From: Acholeplasma laidlawii_A
GTDB taxonomy: Bacteria > Bacillota_I > Bacilli_A > Acholeplasmatales > Acholeplasmataceae
NCBI RefSeq assembly: GCF_030166555.2
Contig: NZ_CP126461.2
Reading direction: 5' to 3' (one strand)
Length of the DNA: 64,000 bases
Notes under the pieces: generated by a model
Seen by the model: only the letters and a program-made list of their open reading frames with translations
The model's database searches: none
What the model was told of the DNA's origin: nothing
Translations under genes and position numbers: made by a program
In this document: positions 33,101 through 42,387 of the stretch, piece by piece
Position numbering within the stretch: the first letter of the stretch is position 1
Layout: each line of letters begins with the position of its first letter

Positions 33101-34999
33101 TTATACATAATATTGTGACATATCATGCGCAGAACCGAATAGTGGTTCTATGATGTAATCTCTTAAGAATGGTCCTATAAATCGAATATTTTCATATCCA
33201 TAAGTGAATTCTAATCTCCATATTCCATAGAACATTGCGAAAACTAATAGCACAAAAGTCAAGAATACAAATATACCAAACATAAACCCGCGTGATTTTT
33301 TTACCTTACGCATATGATCAGGATGACTTATTTTTTCTATAGCTTCAGCTAATTTAGTTGTTTCTGTTTCTTCTTTTTGTTCTATAACTTGAACTTTTGT
33401 TCCAATAGATGCAAACACGAATAATCCTGTAATAATAAACCCTGTGAATAGTGTAATAAATCCTAAGACTTTAAGTGACTGCTTAGAAGGTTTTCTTAAA
33501 AGTATAATGAAGGCATATATGTTGATTAGTGCAAGTACAATGGATCCATAATTAACAACTAGTTTCATAGTAGCATCTAAATCATTGACCATTTGGTTAG
33601 CTTTCACAAAGAATGGTGCAACAAGTAGACCAAATGAAAGTAGGAAAACCCAAGTAAATAATGCTGCAAAAACTAATGATAATAATGCTGCAAATACGCC
33701 GAATCCTCGTTTGTATTTAAATTCTTTGGTTATAATCTTACCATCAATATCAAATGGTTTTTCAGGATCAAGTTCTGGGGCGTCAGAATCATCTTCTCTT
33801 AATAGTTCTTGAATAAGTGCTTCTTGATTCACCATCATATTCGTTGGTTGTGGTCTAACGACTTGTTCTTCTTTAATAACAGGTTCTTGAACAACCACAG
33901 ATTCAGGTTTAATTGAATTTTCAATGTTAACACTAAATTCTTTATCCTTAAAACTTTCAGCTAATCTGTTAAAAGCTTCAGTTAGTTTATCAAGTTGAGG
34001 TCTATAATCAATGACATCTGCGTTTACGACAACATTCGGCGTCATAGTAGGTTCAATAACCTTTTCAATATTCACCGGTTTAGGTTCAACCACTGGTTCA
34101 ATTTTAACTTCTGGTTTAGGTGCTTCCTTTTTAACTACCGGTTCATCAAGATTTTCGTATACTTCTTGAGACTGTGGTACGAAATATGTCGACTTAGTTT
34201 CTTCTGCATTTGAAAGAATAAATTCAATAATCTCTTCTTTTTTAAGTTCTGTAGAAACTTTGATGTTATGATCTTTAGCAAATCTTTCAAGTAAAATAAT
34301 ATTTTGAGTTTTTAATTTCTTTTCAAGTTCAGGCGTAAGCTCATTGCGTTCTTTTAATTTATCCAAAATCACTTGAAGCATTTCATTTTTCTTTAAGCGC
34401 TTTGGAATTGGTGCGTTATACTTTTCACCAATACCTCTTAGCTCAGTTAAAGTGGTTGCTTTATAAGTAACCGGTCTAAATTGAGCTTGTGTTACACCAT
34501 CAATTTCTCCGTTCTCATCATATAAAACAGCATTTAAAGCTTTATTGAAGTCTAGAGTAAGTGGGCGTTTATTGGTTTTAATTGCATTATCAGCTTCTGT
34601 AAATAACCTATCAATATCACTATCTGATACACCTTTAACAACGATGTAGTCTAAAAAATCTCTCCAAAAACCGGTGAGATAAAGATTGCCTAAGGATGTC
34701 GATTTATACCATTCTAATAAGTTTACTAATTGTGTATCCGTAAACTTACTAAACCATGTTAATCTGTAACCCATTTCATCGGCAAGTGACTTTCTTTCCT
34801 CAATTGTACGCTCAACAGGTTCTTTTAACACTTTGAATAAAACATTCATGCGTAATTTACGCGGTAAAGTTAAACCAATAGATTGTAAAAAATCAACTAA
34901 ATAAGTTCCTGATACAAAACTTAACTTAGTGACCAAGTCATCTACTTGGTATTTCCCTTTTTTTGTAACAAACAAACCCTCTTTATTGAATACTGCCAT
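33101..34999 (-). CDS. SAP/LEM-like domain protein with four C-terminal membrane helices
   Basis: A 632-residue protein of unfamiliar architecture. Two helix-extended-loop-helix segments resembling SAP/HeH/Rho-N domains lie at about 182-216 (TTLTELRGIGEKY...RLKKNEMLQVIL) and 232-264 (NIILLERFAKDHN...LKKEEIIEFIL), with a third possible copy near 30-57. A proline/valine/glutamate-rich linker (about 285-400) leads to four membrane helices (roughly 433-462, 480-502, 508-533 and 571-595). The arrangement suggests a membrane protein holding DNA- or RNA-binding domains in the cytoplasm. It sits between ymdB and mutS where Bacillus has sporulation genes, and no known family is recognised. Confidence 0.78.
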   Translation of the reverse strand: MAVFNKEGLFVTKKGKYQVDDLVTKLSFVSGTYLVDFLQSIGLTLPRKLRMNVLFKVLKEPVERTIEERKSLADEMGYRLTWFSKFTDTQLVNLLEWYKSTSLGNLYLTGFWRDFLDYIVVKGVSDSDIDRLFTEADNAIKTNKRPLTLDFNKALNAVLYDENGEIDGVTQAQFRPVTYKATTLTELRGIGEKYNAPIPKRLKKNEMLQVILDKLKERNELTPELEKKLKTQNIILLERFAKDHNIKVSTELKKEEIIEFILSNAEETKSTYFVPQSQEVYENLDEPVVKKEAPKPEVKIEPVVEPKPVNIEKVIEPTMTPNVVVNADVIDYRPQLDKLTEAFNRLAESFKDKEFSVNIENSIKPESVVVQEPVIKEEQVVRPQPTNMMVNQEALIQELLREDDSDAPELDPEKPFDIDGKIITKEFKYKRGFGVFAALLSLVFAALFTWVFLLSFGLLVAPFFVKANQMVNDLDATMKLVVNYGSIVLALINIYAFIILLRKPSKQSLKVLGFITLFTGFIITGLFVFASIGTKVQVIEQKEETETTKLAEAIEKISHPDHMRKVKKSRGFMFGIFVFLTFVLLVFAMFYGIWRLEFTYGYENIRFIGPFLRDYIIEPLFGSAHDMSQYYV

Positions 35000-35108
35000 A
35001 AGAATTTCCCCCTTATCATATAGACTAGTTTAATTATAACATATAACATTATATAAAAACAAACATTTGAGTAAGTCTTACAAGTCAAATATTGCCTGAA
35101 TATAACCT

Positions 35109-35879
35109 TTAAACTAATTTATGAGTTTCCTCTAAATGTATTTTTTCTATTTTCTTTGTAGGACTTAAAGTAAATAAACAAGCATTTAACTGACGTCTAC
35201 CGAGTGCTACTTCATTTGGTCTACTTTGACCATGAATAAATCTATCGATGATGATTTCTTTTTTAACACCAATGACACCTTCTAGTGGACCTGTCATACC
35301 TACATCTGTTAAATAGATTGTACCATTATCAAGTAATCGATCATCATTTGTTTGAATGTGTGTATGTGTGCCTACCATCATATCAACTTTACCATCTAAA
35401 AAATATGCCATCGCAATTTTTTCAGAGGTCGTTTCAGCATGAAAATCTAACAGTGCATAATCATATGTTTCTTTGTCTAAAACCTCTTTAACCATTATAA
35501 ATGGTGGTTCATAATCTTCATTCATAAAGGCTTTTCCAAGTGCATTGATCACCAATACTTTTTGACCATTATAGTTAATAATTTTGTAACCACTACCTAA
35601 ATTTGAACCGTCATTAATTGGTCGAATAATGTTACTGTCTTCAATAAAGGTTTTAAGTTCAGGGTTTTTCCATGTATGGTTACCCATTGTTAAAAGTGAT
35701 ATACCAGCTTGCATAAGCTTTTTATATATCTTTTTATTAATACCCCGTCCATTTGCAGAATTTTCTGCATTTGCTATGATTAAATTAGGTTGGTATGTTT
35801 GTCTTAGGTATGTGATATTTTCTAATAAGTAATCTATACCAGGATCACCATAGATATCACCAATAAATAATATTTTCAT
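35109..35879 (-). CDS. ymdB: YmdB-type metallophosphoesterase
   Basis: The 256-residue protein has FIGDIYGDPG, NAENSANGRGI, MGNHTWKN, DFHAETTSEK and GTHTHIQTND in that order, matching the YmdB family (TIGR00282), cyclic-nucleotide phosphodiesterases and regulators of cell fate in Bacillus. It lies directly after rny (with a terminator between), as in B. subtilis, although the sporulation genes that follow there are absent. Confidence 0.94.
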   Translation of the reverse strand: MKILFIGDIYGDPGIDYLLENITYLRQTYQPNLIIANAENSANGRGINKKIYKKLMQAGISLLTMGNHTWKNPELKTFIEDSNIIRPINDGSNLGSGYKIINYNGQKVLVINALGKAFMNEDYEPPFIMVKEVLDKETYDYALLDFHAETTSEKIAMAYFLDGKVDMMVGTHTHIQTNDDRLLDNGTIYLTDVGMTGPLEGVIGVKKEIIIDRFIHGQSRPNEVALGRRQLNACLFTLSPTKKIEKIHLEETHKLV

Positions 35880-35893
35880 ACATCTATTATATA

Positions 35894-35919
35894 TGAAAAA
35901 GAGGCAATTTTGCCTCTTT
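35894..35919 (-). terminator. Terminator between rny and ymdB
   Basis: AAAGAGGCA (35898-35906) and TGCCTCTTT (35911-35919) form the stem, and the minus strand continues with five U. Confidence 0.75.
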
Positions 35920-35934
35920 ACATTAAACTTTATT

Positions 35935-37527
35935 TTATTTAGCTACATCCGTTGCTCGTTTTTCACGAATAACTGTTACTTTGATGGTTCCAGGATATGT
36001 CATTTGTGCTTCAATCTTTTCTTTGATTGTGCGTGCAATATTAATCAATCCTAAATCATCTACTTTATCAGGTAATACCATGACACGTACTTCACGACCA
36101 GCCTGGATAGCATAAGCTTTATCAACACCGGTAACATCATTAGAAATTTCTTCTAACTGAGTTAAACGTTTCATGTAGGAATCCATAGATTCAGATCTTG
36201 CACCTGGACGCGCTGCAGATAAAGCATCAGCTGCTGCAACTAATACTGCAATAATTGATTCTGGTTCACTATCACCATGGTGAGATGCGATTGCATCAAT
36301 AACTTCTTTAGGTTCTTTATATCTAGACATAAGTTCAACACCGATAGATACGTGTGAACCTTCTACCTCGTGGTCAATTGCTTTACCAATGTCATGGAAT
36401 AAACCAGCACGACGTGCAAGCATTTCATTTTCACCAATTTCAGCAGCTAATTTTCCTGCTAAGAACGCTACTTCAATTGAGTGTTTTAATACGTTTTGAC
36501 CATAGGACGTTCTAAATGTCATACGTCCTAAGAGTTTAATAATATCCGGATGTACTTTACCTACACCAGTTTTAAATACTGCTTCTTCACCAGCTTCACG
36601 AATGAACATGTCAATTTCTGTTCTAGCACGTTCAACAACTTCTTCAATACGTCCCGGATGGATTCTACCATCTTGAACTAGTATCGTTAAAGCACGTTTT
36701 GCAACTTCACGTCTTACAGGGTCAAACCCTGATAAAACGACTGCTTCTGGTGTATCGTCAATAATTAGATCCACTCCAGTGAGAGCCTCAAGTGATCTAA
36801 TATTTCTTCCTTCTTTACCAATGATACGACCTTTCATGTCCTCATTTGGTATTTCAACAACTGTAACTGTACGTTCAGATGTAGTTTCAGCTGCATATTT
36901 TTGCATAGCAAGTGATAATATCTCTTTACTCTTATTTTGAGCAATAGATTTTGCATTATCTTCTTCATCTCTAATATAAGCTGCAATTTCATTTGAGATA
37001 GAATCTCTTACTTGAGCCATTATCAATTCACGAGCTTGCTCTCTTGACAACGCTGAAATAGAACTGATCTTCTCCTCTTGTTCCTTTATTAACTCTTCCA
37101 CTTTGCTATATTGGATATCAAGTTGTTCTTTACGTTCGTTATGTCTTTCTTCTTTAGTGTCCAGACCGATTTCACGTTTATCTAAATATTGTGATCTTTG
37201 GTTTAAAGCATTCTCACGTTGAGTTGCTTTTTCTTCAAGATTCATGACGATTTGACGGCGATCTTTAATATCTTCATCAAATTCTTTACGTAACGTTAAA
37301 ATTTCTTGTTTAGCTTCAAAAACCATCTCTCTTTTAGTTCTATCAGCTTCTTTTTTTCCGTCTTCAATAATACGTTCAGCTTCTTCTCTAGCCAAGCGTA
37401 AACTTTTTTCATGTTGAGCTACACGAATAAAATAACCCACCAACGCACCACCAAGGGCACCTACGACGATTAGCAAAATGAAGGTAATTAATGCAGGAGT
37501 GTCAACATTAAACATTATGTTAAACAT
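35935..37527 (-). CDS. rny: Ribonuclease Y
   Basis: An N-terminal membrane helix (ALITFILLIVVGALGGALVGYFI), a long coiled coil (about 40-200), a KH domain (GRIIGKEGRNIRSLEALTG) and an HD domain (FHDIGKAIDHE) make this a full-length 530-residue RNase Y. It is a membrane-bound endonuclease that starts mRNA decay in Firmicutes. GGAGG lies nine bases before the ATG. It is the first gene of the block leading to mutS-mutL. Confidence 0.97.
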   Translation of the reverse strand: MFNIMFNVDTPALITFILLIVVGALGGALVGYFIRVAQHEKSLRLAREEAERIIEDGKKEADRTKREMVFEAKQEILTLRKEFDEDIKDRRQIVMNLEEKATQRENALNQRSQYLDKREIGLDTKEERHNERKEQLDIQYSKVEELIKEQEEKISSISALSREQARELIMAQVRDSISNEIAAYIRDEEDNAKSIAQNKSKEILSLAMQKYAAETTSERTVTVVEIPNEDMKGRIIGKEGRNIRSLEALTGVDLIIDDTPEAVVLSGFDPVRREVAKRALTILVQDGRIHPGRIEEVVERARTEIDMFIREAGEEAVFKTGVGKVHPDIIKLLGRMTFRTSYGQNVLKHSIEVAFLAGKLAAEIGENEMLARRAGLFHDIGKAIDHEVEGSHVSIGVELMSRYKEPKEVIDAIASHHGDSEPESIIAVLVAAADALSAARPGARSESMDSYMKRLTQLEEISNDVTGVDKAYAIQAGREVRVMVLPDKVDDLGLINIARTIKEKIEAQMTYPGTIKVTVIREKRATDVAK

Positions 37528-37609
37528 CTCTTTAAACCTCCATATTTAGTTTTAACTTTTTATTTGAATAATAATCAAAAATTAGTTTCGTACATAAAGT
37601 ACTTAATTT

Positions 37610-37638
37610 ATTATAACTTGATTTCATTTTATAGTCAA
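37610..37638 (-). promoter_or_regulatory. Promoter of rny
   Basis: TTGACT (37633-37638) and TATAAT (37610-37615) on the minus strand are 17 bases apart, which leaves an 82-base leader before the rny start codon. Confidence 0.8.
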
Positions 37639-37764
37639 TGAAAAACACGATATAGAAGTGATTAAATATTTTCATAAACGAGCATTTACTTTTAAATAAT
37701 ACGATTCATAGATTTTGATGTTAAGAAAAACTTATAAATGTTTTTAAATCTAACATTTCTATAG

Positions 37765-37770
37765 TATAAT
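37765..37770 (+). promoter_or_regulatory. -10 box of the 213-residue membrane protein gene
   Basis: TATAAT precedes the AAGGAG site and the ATG at 37807. The -35 region (TTTTAA at 37742) is weak. Confidence 0.55.
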
Positions 37771-37806
37771 ATCAATTAAGTAAACGTTATAAGGAGAAAG
37801 ACATAT

Positions 37807-38448
37807 ATGGTACCTAAGCATACACCAAATTCTAAATTTGGAAGATGGTTATTAAAATATCGACTAAAACTCATACTATTTGCATTTATAGTCATTATAC
37901 CCGTCACATTTGTCATCGCACTATATTTAGGGGATTATCTAAAATATAAAAATGTTGATTTTGATGGCAATAACGTATCACAGTTTCAATCAACTTTCAT
38001 CACAACCGAGGATGAATCAAATCATGAAATCATTAATTTAGAAACCGATGAATTACTTATCCAAATTAAACTTATGGATATGTTAGTTCCTGAATATTAT
38101 GATGATACCAATGGTCACTATACATTCAAGGCACGTCAAGAAGTGAAGTCTGGTAAGCATATTCACAAATTAACTGTAAAATTTGTGGTTCAAGCAGAAT
38201 GGATAAATGCTAAATCTGCAGTGACTACCATACCACTTACAAATACATTCGGTACAAATAGAAAAATATCATTTAACCACATATTACCTCAATCACCATT
38301 ATGGTTTGTTAACGTTGATGCACCTTATCTATATGTAGAAGTTGTATATCATATTGAACTAGCACTTGATCAAGAAGAGACAGTGACACATTACTTCAAG
38401 ACATATCTCGGTGACTTAACACCAGCGAGTCAAATAGAAACTGAATAA
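37807..38448 (+). CDS. Hypothetical single-pass membrane protein
   Basis: The 213-residue protein has a short basic cytoplasmic N-terminus, one helix at about residues 25-47 (LILFAFIVIIPVTFVIALYLG), and an extracytoplasmic beta-rich domain (YTFKARQEVKSGKHIHKLTVKF, YLYVEVVYHIELAL). No family is recognised. The start at 37807 is supported by AAGGAG nine bases upstream. It stands divergent from rny and convergent with the ABC exporter, with a symmetric terminator between. Confidence 0.75.
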   Translation: MVPKHTPNSKFGRWLLKYRLKLILFAFIVIIPVTFVIALYLGDYLKYKNVDFDGNNVSQFQSTFITTEDESNHEIINLETDELLIQIKLMDMLVPEYYDDTNGHYTFKARQEVKSGKHIHKLTVKFVVQAEWINAKSAVTTIPLTNTFGTNRKISFNHILPQSPLWFVNVDAPYLYVEVVYHIELALDQEETVTHYFKTYLGDLTPASQIETE

Positions 38449-38463
38449 ATAATTTTAAAATAA

Positions 38464-38519
38464 AAATCCTTTTGGCATCTAATCTCAAACTTGAGATTTA
38501 ACCAAAAGGATTTTTTTAT
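38464..38519. terminator. Bidirectional terminator with an inner second stem
   Basis: AAATCCTTTTGG (38464-38475) pairs with CCAAAAGGATTT (38502-38513), and inside it AATCTCA pairs with TGAGATT (38481-38498). T runs follow on both strands. It ends the plus-strand hypothetical gene and the minus-strand ABC exporter pair. Confidence 0.85.
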
Positions 38520-40537
38520 TAGACATTTTCTATTTTAACGTTCATTTGTGATTTATAGATGTGTGCATATTGCTTATCAAGTTCAAGCAATTGATCATGT
38601 GTGCCTTCTTCAACTTTAAAACCATTATCTAATACTACAATTTTATTTGCATGTTTGATTGTAGATAATCTATGTGCAATTACAATCGTTGTACGTCCTT
38701 CTTTTACCTTATTAAGAGCTGTTTGAATAAGACTTTCCGTTTCAGTATCAATATTTGCAGTTGCCTCATCCATAATTAAGATAGCAGGGTTATGAATTAC
38801 CGCTCTTGCAAAACTAATTAATTGTTTTTCTCCAACAGATAAATTACTACCACCTCTATAAAGTGGTTGATGAATACCTTCTGGTAATTTATCAATCATT
38901 GGTCCACCACCAATTTCACGAAGTACGTTTTCTACTTCTTCATCAGTTACATCTTGGCCAAATTTTACATTACTTGCTATAGTACCTTTATAAATCATTG
39001 GATCTTGTAAAATCATACCAATATGGTTTCTGTAGGTACGTTTTGAGTAAGATTGAATGTCTACATCATCAATATAGATTTTACCTGAATCACCATCTTT
39101 AAAGTCATAAAATCTTAGTAATAGATTCATCATTGTTGATTTTCCACTTCCGGTATGTCCTACAATACCTACCATAGAACCTTCTTCGATATTAAGACTC
39201 ACATTTTTTAATACAGGGGCATCTTTTGAGTATGCAAAGGTGATATTTTCAAATTCGATTTTACCTTTAAATCTTTCAATTTCTTCAAAACTATCATCTT
39301 CTTGTTCAGCATCAATTATCGTAAATATGCGATCTGTTCTTACAAGGGCTAGTTGTAAATTACCAAACTCTCTAAATAACACACCCACTGGTTCCATCAA
39401 ACGAGATAAGAAATCATTGTATGCATAAATTGTACCTGCAGTCATAACATAGGTACCAACAGTTAGGCTTTGGAATCCAAAATAAGCAATAATAAATGCA
39501 GTAACTAAAAAACCAAGTAGACGAATCATATTCCAACCAATCGATAAGTGAAGTCGTTGTTCTTTGAGTTGTTCACTTCTAAATATATTAGAAGTGATTT
39601 CAAATTCTTTTTCTGTTTGTTCTTGGTAGTTAAAGATTTGAAGCACGTTAATACCATTAATAATTTCATTTAACTGTGCAGTAATCATGGAAGCTGATTC
39701 TGATACTTTTTGAGCTATCTCATTTAAATTTCTAATAAATACTTTTAACCAAATATAGATTAACGGGAATAAGATAAATGTAAATAGTGCAAGAGTTGAG
39801 TCTAGATAGAACATTCCTATATATGCAAAGATGACGGATAAAAATGAGTTAAATACTAAATTCATTAAAGTTGAAAATAAATTGATCATACCATTGACGT
39901 CCGTGATGATACGGTTTGCTATTTTACCAGCTGGTTCGTATTCAAAATAGGACATCGGCATATTTTGAAGTGCTCTAACCGCATCTTTTCTTGCATCTCT
40001 GACAACATTTGTCGTGATGTAGGCAGTTGTAATACGTTGAATAAATAAAAATAATATATGAAATACATATCTAAGGATTAATAGGCTTAATAATATGAAG
40101 ATAGGTTGTAGAAAAGGTGCGTAAAAACTACTCACCTCACCACCCGTTAGGATTTGTGCAGTATAAACAACTTCATCCCCTTCAAAGGTTGTGACTGTCA
40201 ACTGCCCTTCTGTATCAGTAGTTGCAACAAATTGTTGGTTACCTGATACAATTTCATCAAAAATAGCTAGGTATTTACCATTTACGATAACAATTGTTAA
40301 TGGTGAACCATCATTTAATTCTTGAGTATAGTAATTACCCTTATATGCCACTTTCGAGGTATCTGTTGTTTCATACCACTGTTTTGTAATCCCTACTAAT
40401 TGATCATCTAAAATAGAACGAACGATGAGTGGTGCTAAGAGTCCAAGTATTTGAACAATGAGCATACTAATGATTGAAATAGTTAATAACTTTTTATAGC
40501 GTCTAATATAACGCCAAACTTTTTTAAATTGTTTCAT
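38519..40537 (-). CDS. Heterodimeric ABC exporter subunit with catalytic site (BmrD/YheH-like)
   Basis: The 672-residue protein fuses six membrane helices to an ABC ATPase (GHTGSGKST, LSVGEKQL, ILIMDEATANID). Between helices 1 and 2 an extra extracytoplasmic domain of about 80 residues (about 50-130) is inserted, as in the larger subunit of BmrCD-type exporters. The Walker B glutamate is present, so this half supplies the active site. The partner gene lies just upstream with an eight-base gap. Together they should export drugs or lipids. The signature loop reads LSVGE rather than LSGGQ, as is usual in such asymmetric pairs. Confidence 0.9.
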   Translation of the reverse strand: MKQFKKVWRYIRRYKKLLTISIISMLIVQILGLLAPLIVRSILDDQLVGITKQWYETTDTSKVAYKGNYYTQELNDGSPLTIVIVNGKYLAIFDEIVSGNQQFVATTDTEGQLTVTTFEGDEVVYTAQILTGGEVSSFYAPFLQPIFILLSLLILRYVFHILFLFIQRITTAYITTNVVRDARKDAVRALQNMPMSYFEYEPAGKIANRIITDVNGMINLFSTLMNLVFNSFLSVIFAYIGMFYLDSTLALFTFILFPLIYIWLKVFIRNLNEIAQKVSESASMITAQLNEIINGINVLQIFNYQEQTEKEFEITSNIFRSEQLKEQRLHLSIGWNMIRLLGFLVTAFIIAYFGFQSLTVGTYVMTAGTIYAYNDFLSRLMEPVGVLFREFGNLQLALVRTDRIFTIIDAEQEDDSFEEIERFKGKIEFENITFAYSKDAPVLKNVSLNIEEGSMVGIVGHTGSGKSTMMNLLLRFYDFKDGDSGKIYIDDVDIQSYSKRTYRNHIGMILQDPMIYKGTIASNVKFGQDVTDEEVENVLREIGGGPMIDKLPEGIHQPLYRGGSNLSVGEKQLISFARAVIHNPAILIMDEATANIDTETESLIQTALNKVKEGRTTIVIAHRLSTIKHANKIVVLDNGFKVEEGTHDQLLELDKQYAHIYKSQMNVKIENV

Positions 40538-40545
40538 ATAGACAC

Positions 40546-40668
40546 CTATTTCATTTTCATTTGTTGGTCATATTGCGCTTTATACCAACCATCTTTTTGA
40601 ATCAATTCTTCATGTGTTCCGATTTCAGCAATACGTCCCTTATCCATAACAATAATTTGATTAGCTTA
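40546..40668 (-). pseudogene. C-terminal remnant of the first ABC half-transporter after an in-frame TAA
   Basis: After the TAA at 40666-40668 the same frame continues as ANQIIVMDKGRIAEIGTHEE and on to a TAG at 40546. These 39 codons are the normal end of an ABC exporter ATPase domain, so the stop is inside the ancestral gene, not at its end. Confidence 0.8.
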
Positions 40669-42279
40669 TCTAATTGCTGAAAAACGGTGTGCAACAATGA
40701 TATTTGTATTACCTGAACGGTAAGTTTTAAGTTGTTTTAATATGGTTTCTTCTGTGTTTGCATCGACTGCTGAAAGTGAGTCATCTAAGATTAATATTTC
40801 AGGGTCTCTGATGATTGCTCTGGCAATCGATAATCTTTGCTTTTGACCACCAGATAATGTTGTTCCACCTTCACCTACACGTGTTTGAAGACCATTTGTT
40901 AAAAATCCAATATCTTTTTCAAAATCTGCTATTTTGATTGCTAAATTTAATTGATCAATACTTGCATCAGGGTTACCAATCATGATATTTTCTGTTACTT
41001 TTCTTCTAAATAACATATGTGTTTGTGGTACATAGCCAACAATTTTCCTTAAACTCTTAATGTTATAGCGTTTAATACTTTTACTATCAATAATGATATC
41101 ACCTTCTGTGACATTAAACTCTCTTAAAAGTTGTCTAACCAATGTAGTTTTACCTGAACCAGTTGGCCCAACAACACCAATTGTCTCACCTTTTTTAATC
41201 ACTAGATTAATGTCTTCTAATGTATAACGTTCATCTAATGGGTATTTAAAAGCTACATTCTTGAATTCAATCTTCTTAAAGTCAATGATTGGTTCAGGAA
41301 TATCTTCATTTTTAACTTTTGGGTCAACCTTCATAATTTCATCAAAACGATCAATGGCAACAGTGGCATTATTGATATGTTGAAACACACCCGATATAGA
41401 TATAATTGGTCCATATAAAATACCGATGTATGAAATAAAGATGATCATTTCACCAAGTGTCATCTTTTGATTAATAATAAAAAGTGCACCAAACACGAAA
41501 GCTAAGATATAGGCAATTGCATATACTGATTCAAATAAGGGCGCAAGTCTATTTTCATAATTAATAATATAACGCCAAGATTTAATATCTTCATCAATCG
41601 TTTTATGTTGATGTTTTAAGTCGTTTGCTTCTTGTACATAAGCACGAATAGTTTTTTGACCTTCTACAGACTCTAAAATCTTTTCAGTCATATTTGCATA
41701 GATTTCTCTATGTATTTTAATATACCCTCTTTTTTTCACGCGGATCATATTTAGTATGGTAATACCTATTGGCATCACAGTGACTGAAATAAGGGTTAAT
41801 TCCCAAGAGATCATGAAGGCCATAACACCAATGGCAAACATAATGATACCGATATTAAAAATAATACCTTCAAGTACAGATGTAGCAGCCATAGTAATCA
41901 TATCTAAGTCAGCTGTCGCTCTAGATATTAAGTCACCTTTTTGAAATCTTTCATAAAACTCTGCATCCATTTCAAAGAGTTTTTTTAGATAAATTTTTCT
42001 AAATTCAAAAGCTAACTTTTGTGCTGTTTTAGCAGATGTATAGTTATAGATAAATGATGTTAAATATCTAAAAATGGGTATTAATACAAGTGCACCAACA
42101 ATAAAAGATAGACTCATCCAAGTCAATCCTTTTGATACAATCACATCAATTGCAATACCTAATACATATGCTGGAGTTAATGCTAGAATAGCGATAATGA
42201 TGAGGAAAACAAACATCATTGTATAACTTTTCCATTCTTTTTTTAAGAACCAACCGGTTTTTCTAATTATGTTTATCAT
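40666..42279 (-). CDS. Heterodimeric ABC exporter subunit with degenerate site (BmrC/YheI-like), truncated by an ochre codon
   Basis: The frame gives 537 residues: six membrane helices, then an ATPase domain with GPTGSGKTT, LSGGQKQR and ILILDDSLSAVD. An aspartate replaces the catalytic glutamate after Walker B, the mark of the non-catalytic half of BmrCD/TM287-288 type exporters. Translation would end at a TAA just after the H-loop (AHRFSAIR), dropping the last 39 residues, which are still encoded downstream. Readthrough, a recent nonsense mutation or a sequencing error are all possible. It is co-directional with its partner and lies after recA. Confidence 0.85.
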   Translation of the reverse strand: MINIIRKTGWFLKKEWKSYTMMFVFLIIIAILALTPAYVLGIAIDVIVSKGLTWMSLSFIVGALVLIPIFRYLTSFIYNYTSAKTAQKLAFEFRKIYLKKLFEMDAEFYERFQKGDLISRATADLDMITMAATSVLEGIIFNIGIIMFAIGVMAFMISWELTLISVTVMPIGITILNMIRVKKRGYIKIHREIYANMTEKILESVEGQKTIRAYVQEANDLKHQHKTIDEDIKSWRYIINYENRLAPLFESVYAIAYILAFVFGALFIINQKMTLGEMIIFISYIGILYGPIISISGVFQHINNATVAIDRFDEIMKVDPKVKNEDIPEPIIDFKKIEFKNVAFKYPLDERYTLEDINLVIKKGETIGVVGPTGSGKTTLVRQLLREFNVTEGDIIIDSKSIKRYNIKSLRKIVGYVPQTHMLFRRKVTENIMIGNPDASIDQLNLAIKIADFEKDIGFLTNGLQTRVGEGGTTLSGGQKQRLSIARAIIRDPEILILDDSLSAVDANTEETILKQLKTYRSGNTNIIVAHRFSAIR

Positions 42280-42324
42280 ACAAGCCCGCCTAAAACTTTT
42301 CTCTGTATCTATTATAAAATAATA

Positions 42325-42355
42325 AATTAAAAAGTGGTGATAGTTTCACCACTTT
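42325..42355 (-). terminator. Terminator of recA
   Basis: AAAGTGGTGA (42331-42340) pairs with TCACCACTTT (42346-42355), with a U run on the minus strand. It lies just past the end of the full-length recA frame at 42388, not past the premature stop. Confidence 0.85.
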
Positions 42356-42387
42356 GTTAAGTATTATTACATTTTGTGTAAATTATT

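Noticed and set aside
37777..37792. cre-like sequence AAGTAAACGTTATAAG ahead of the 213-residue membrane protein
   Set aside because: It lacks the TG of the cre half-site and the symmetry of the 59323-59338 element, so I do not call it a CcpA site.
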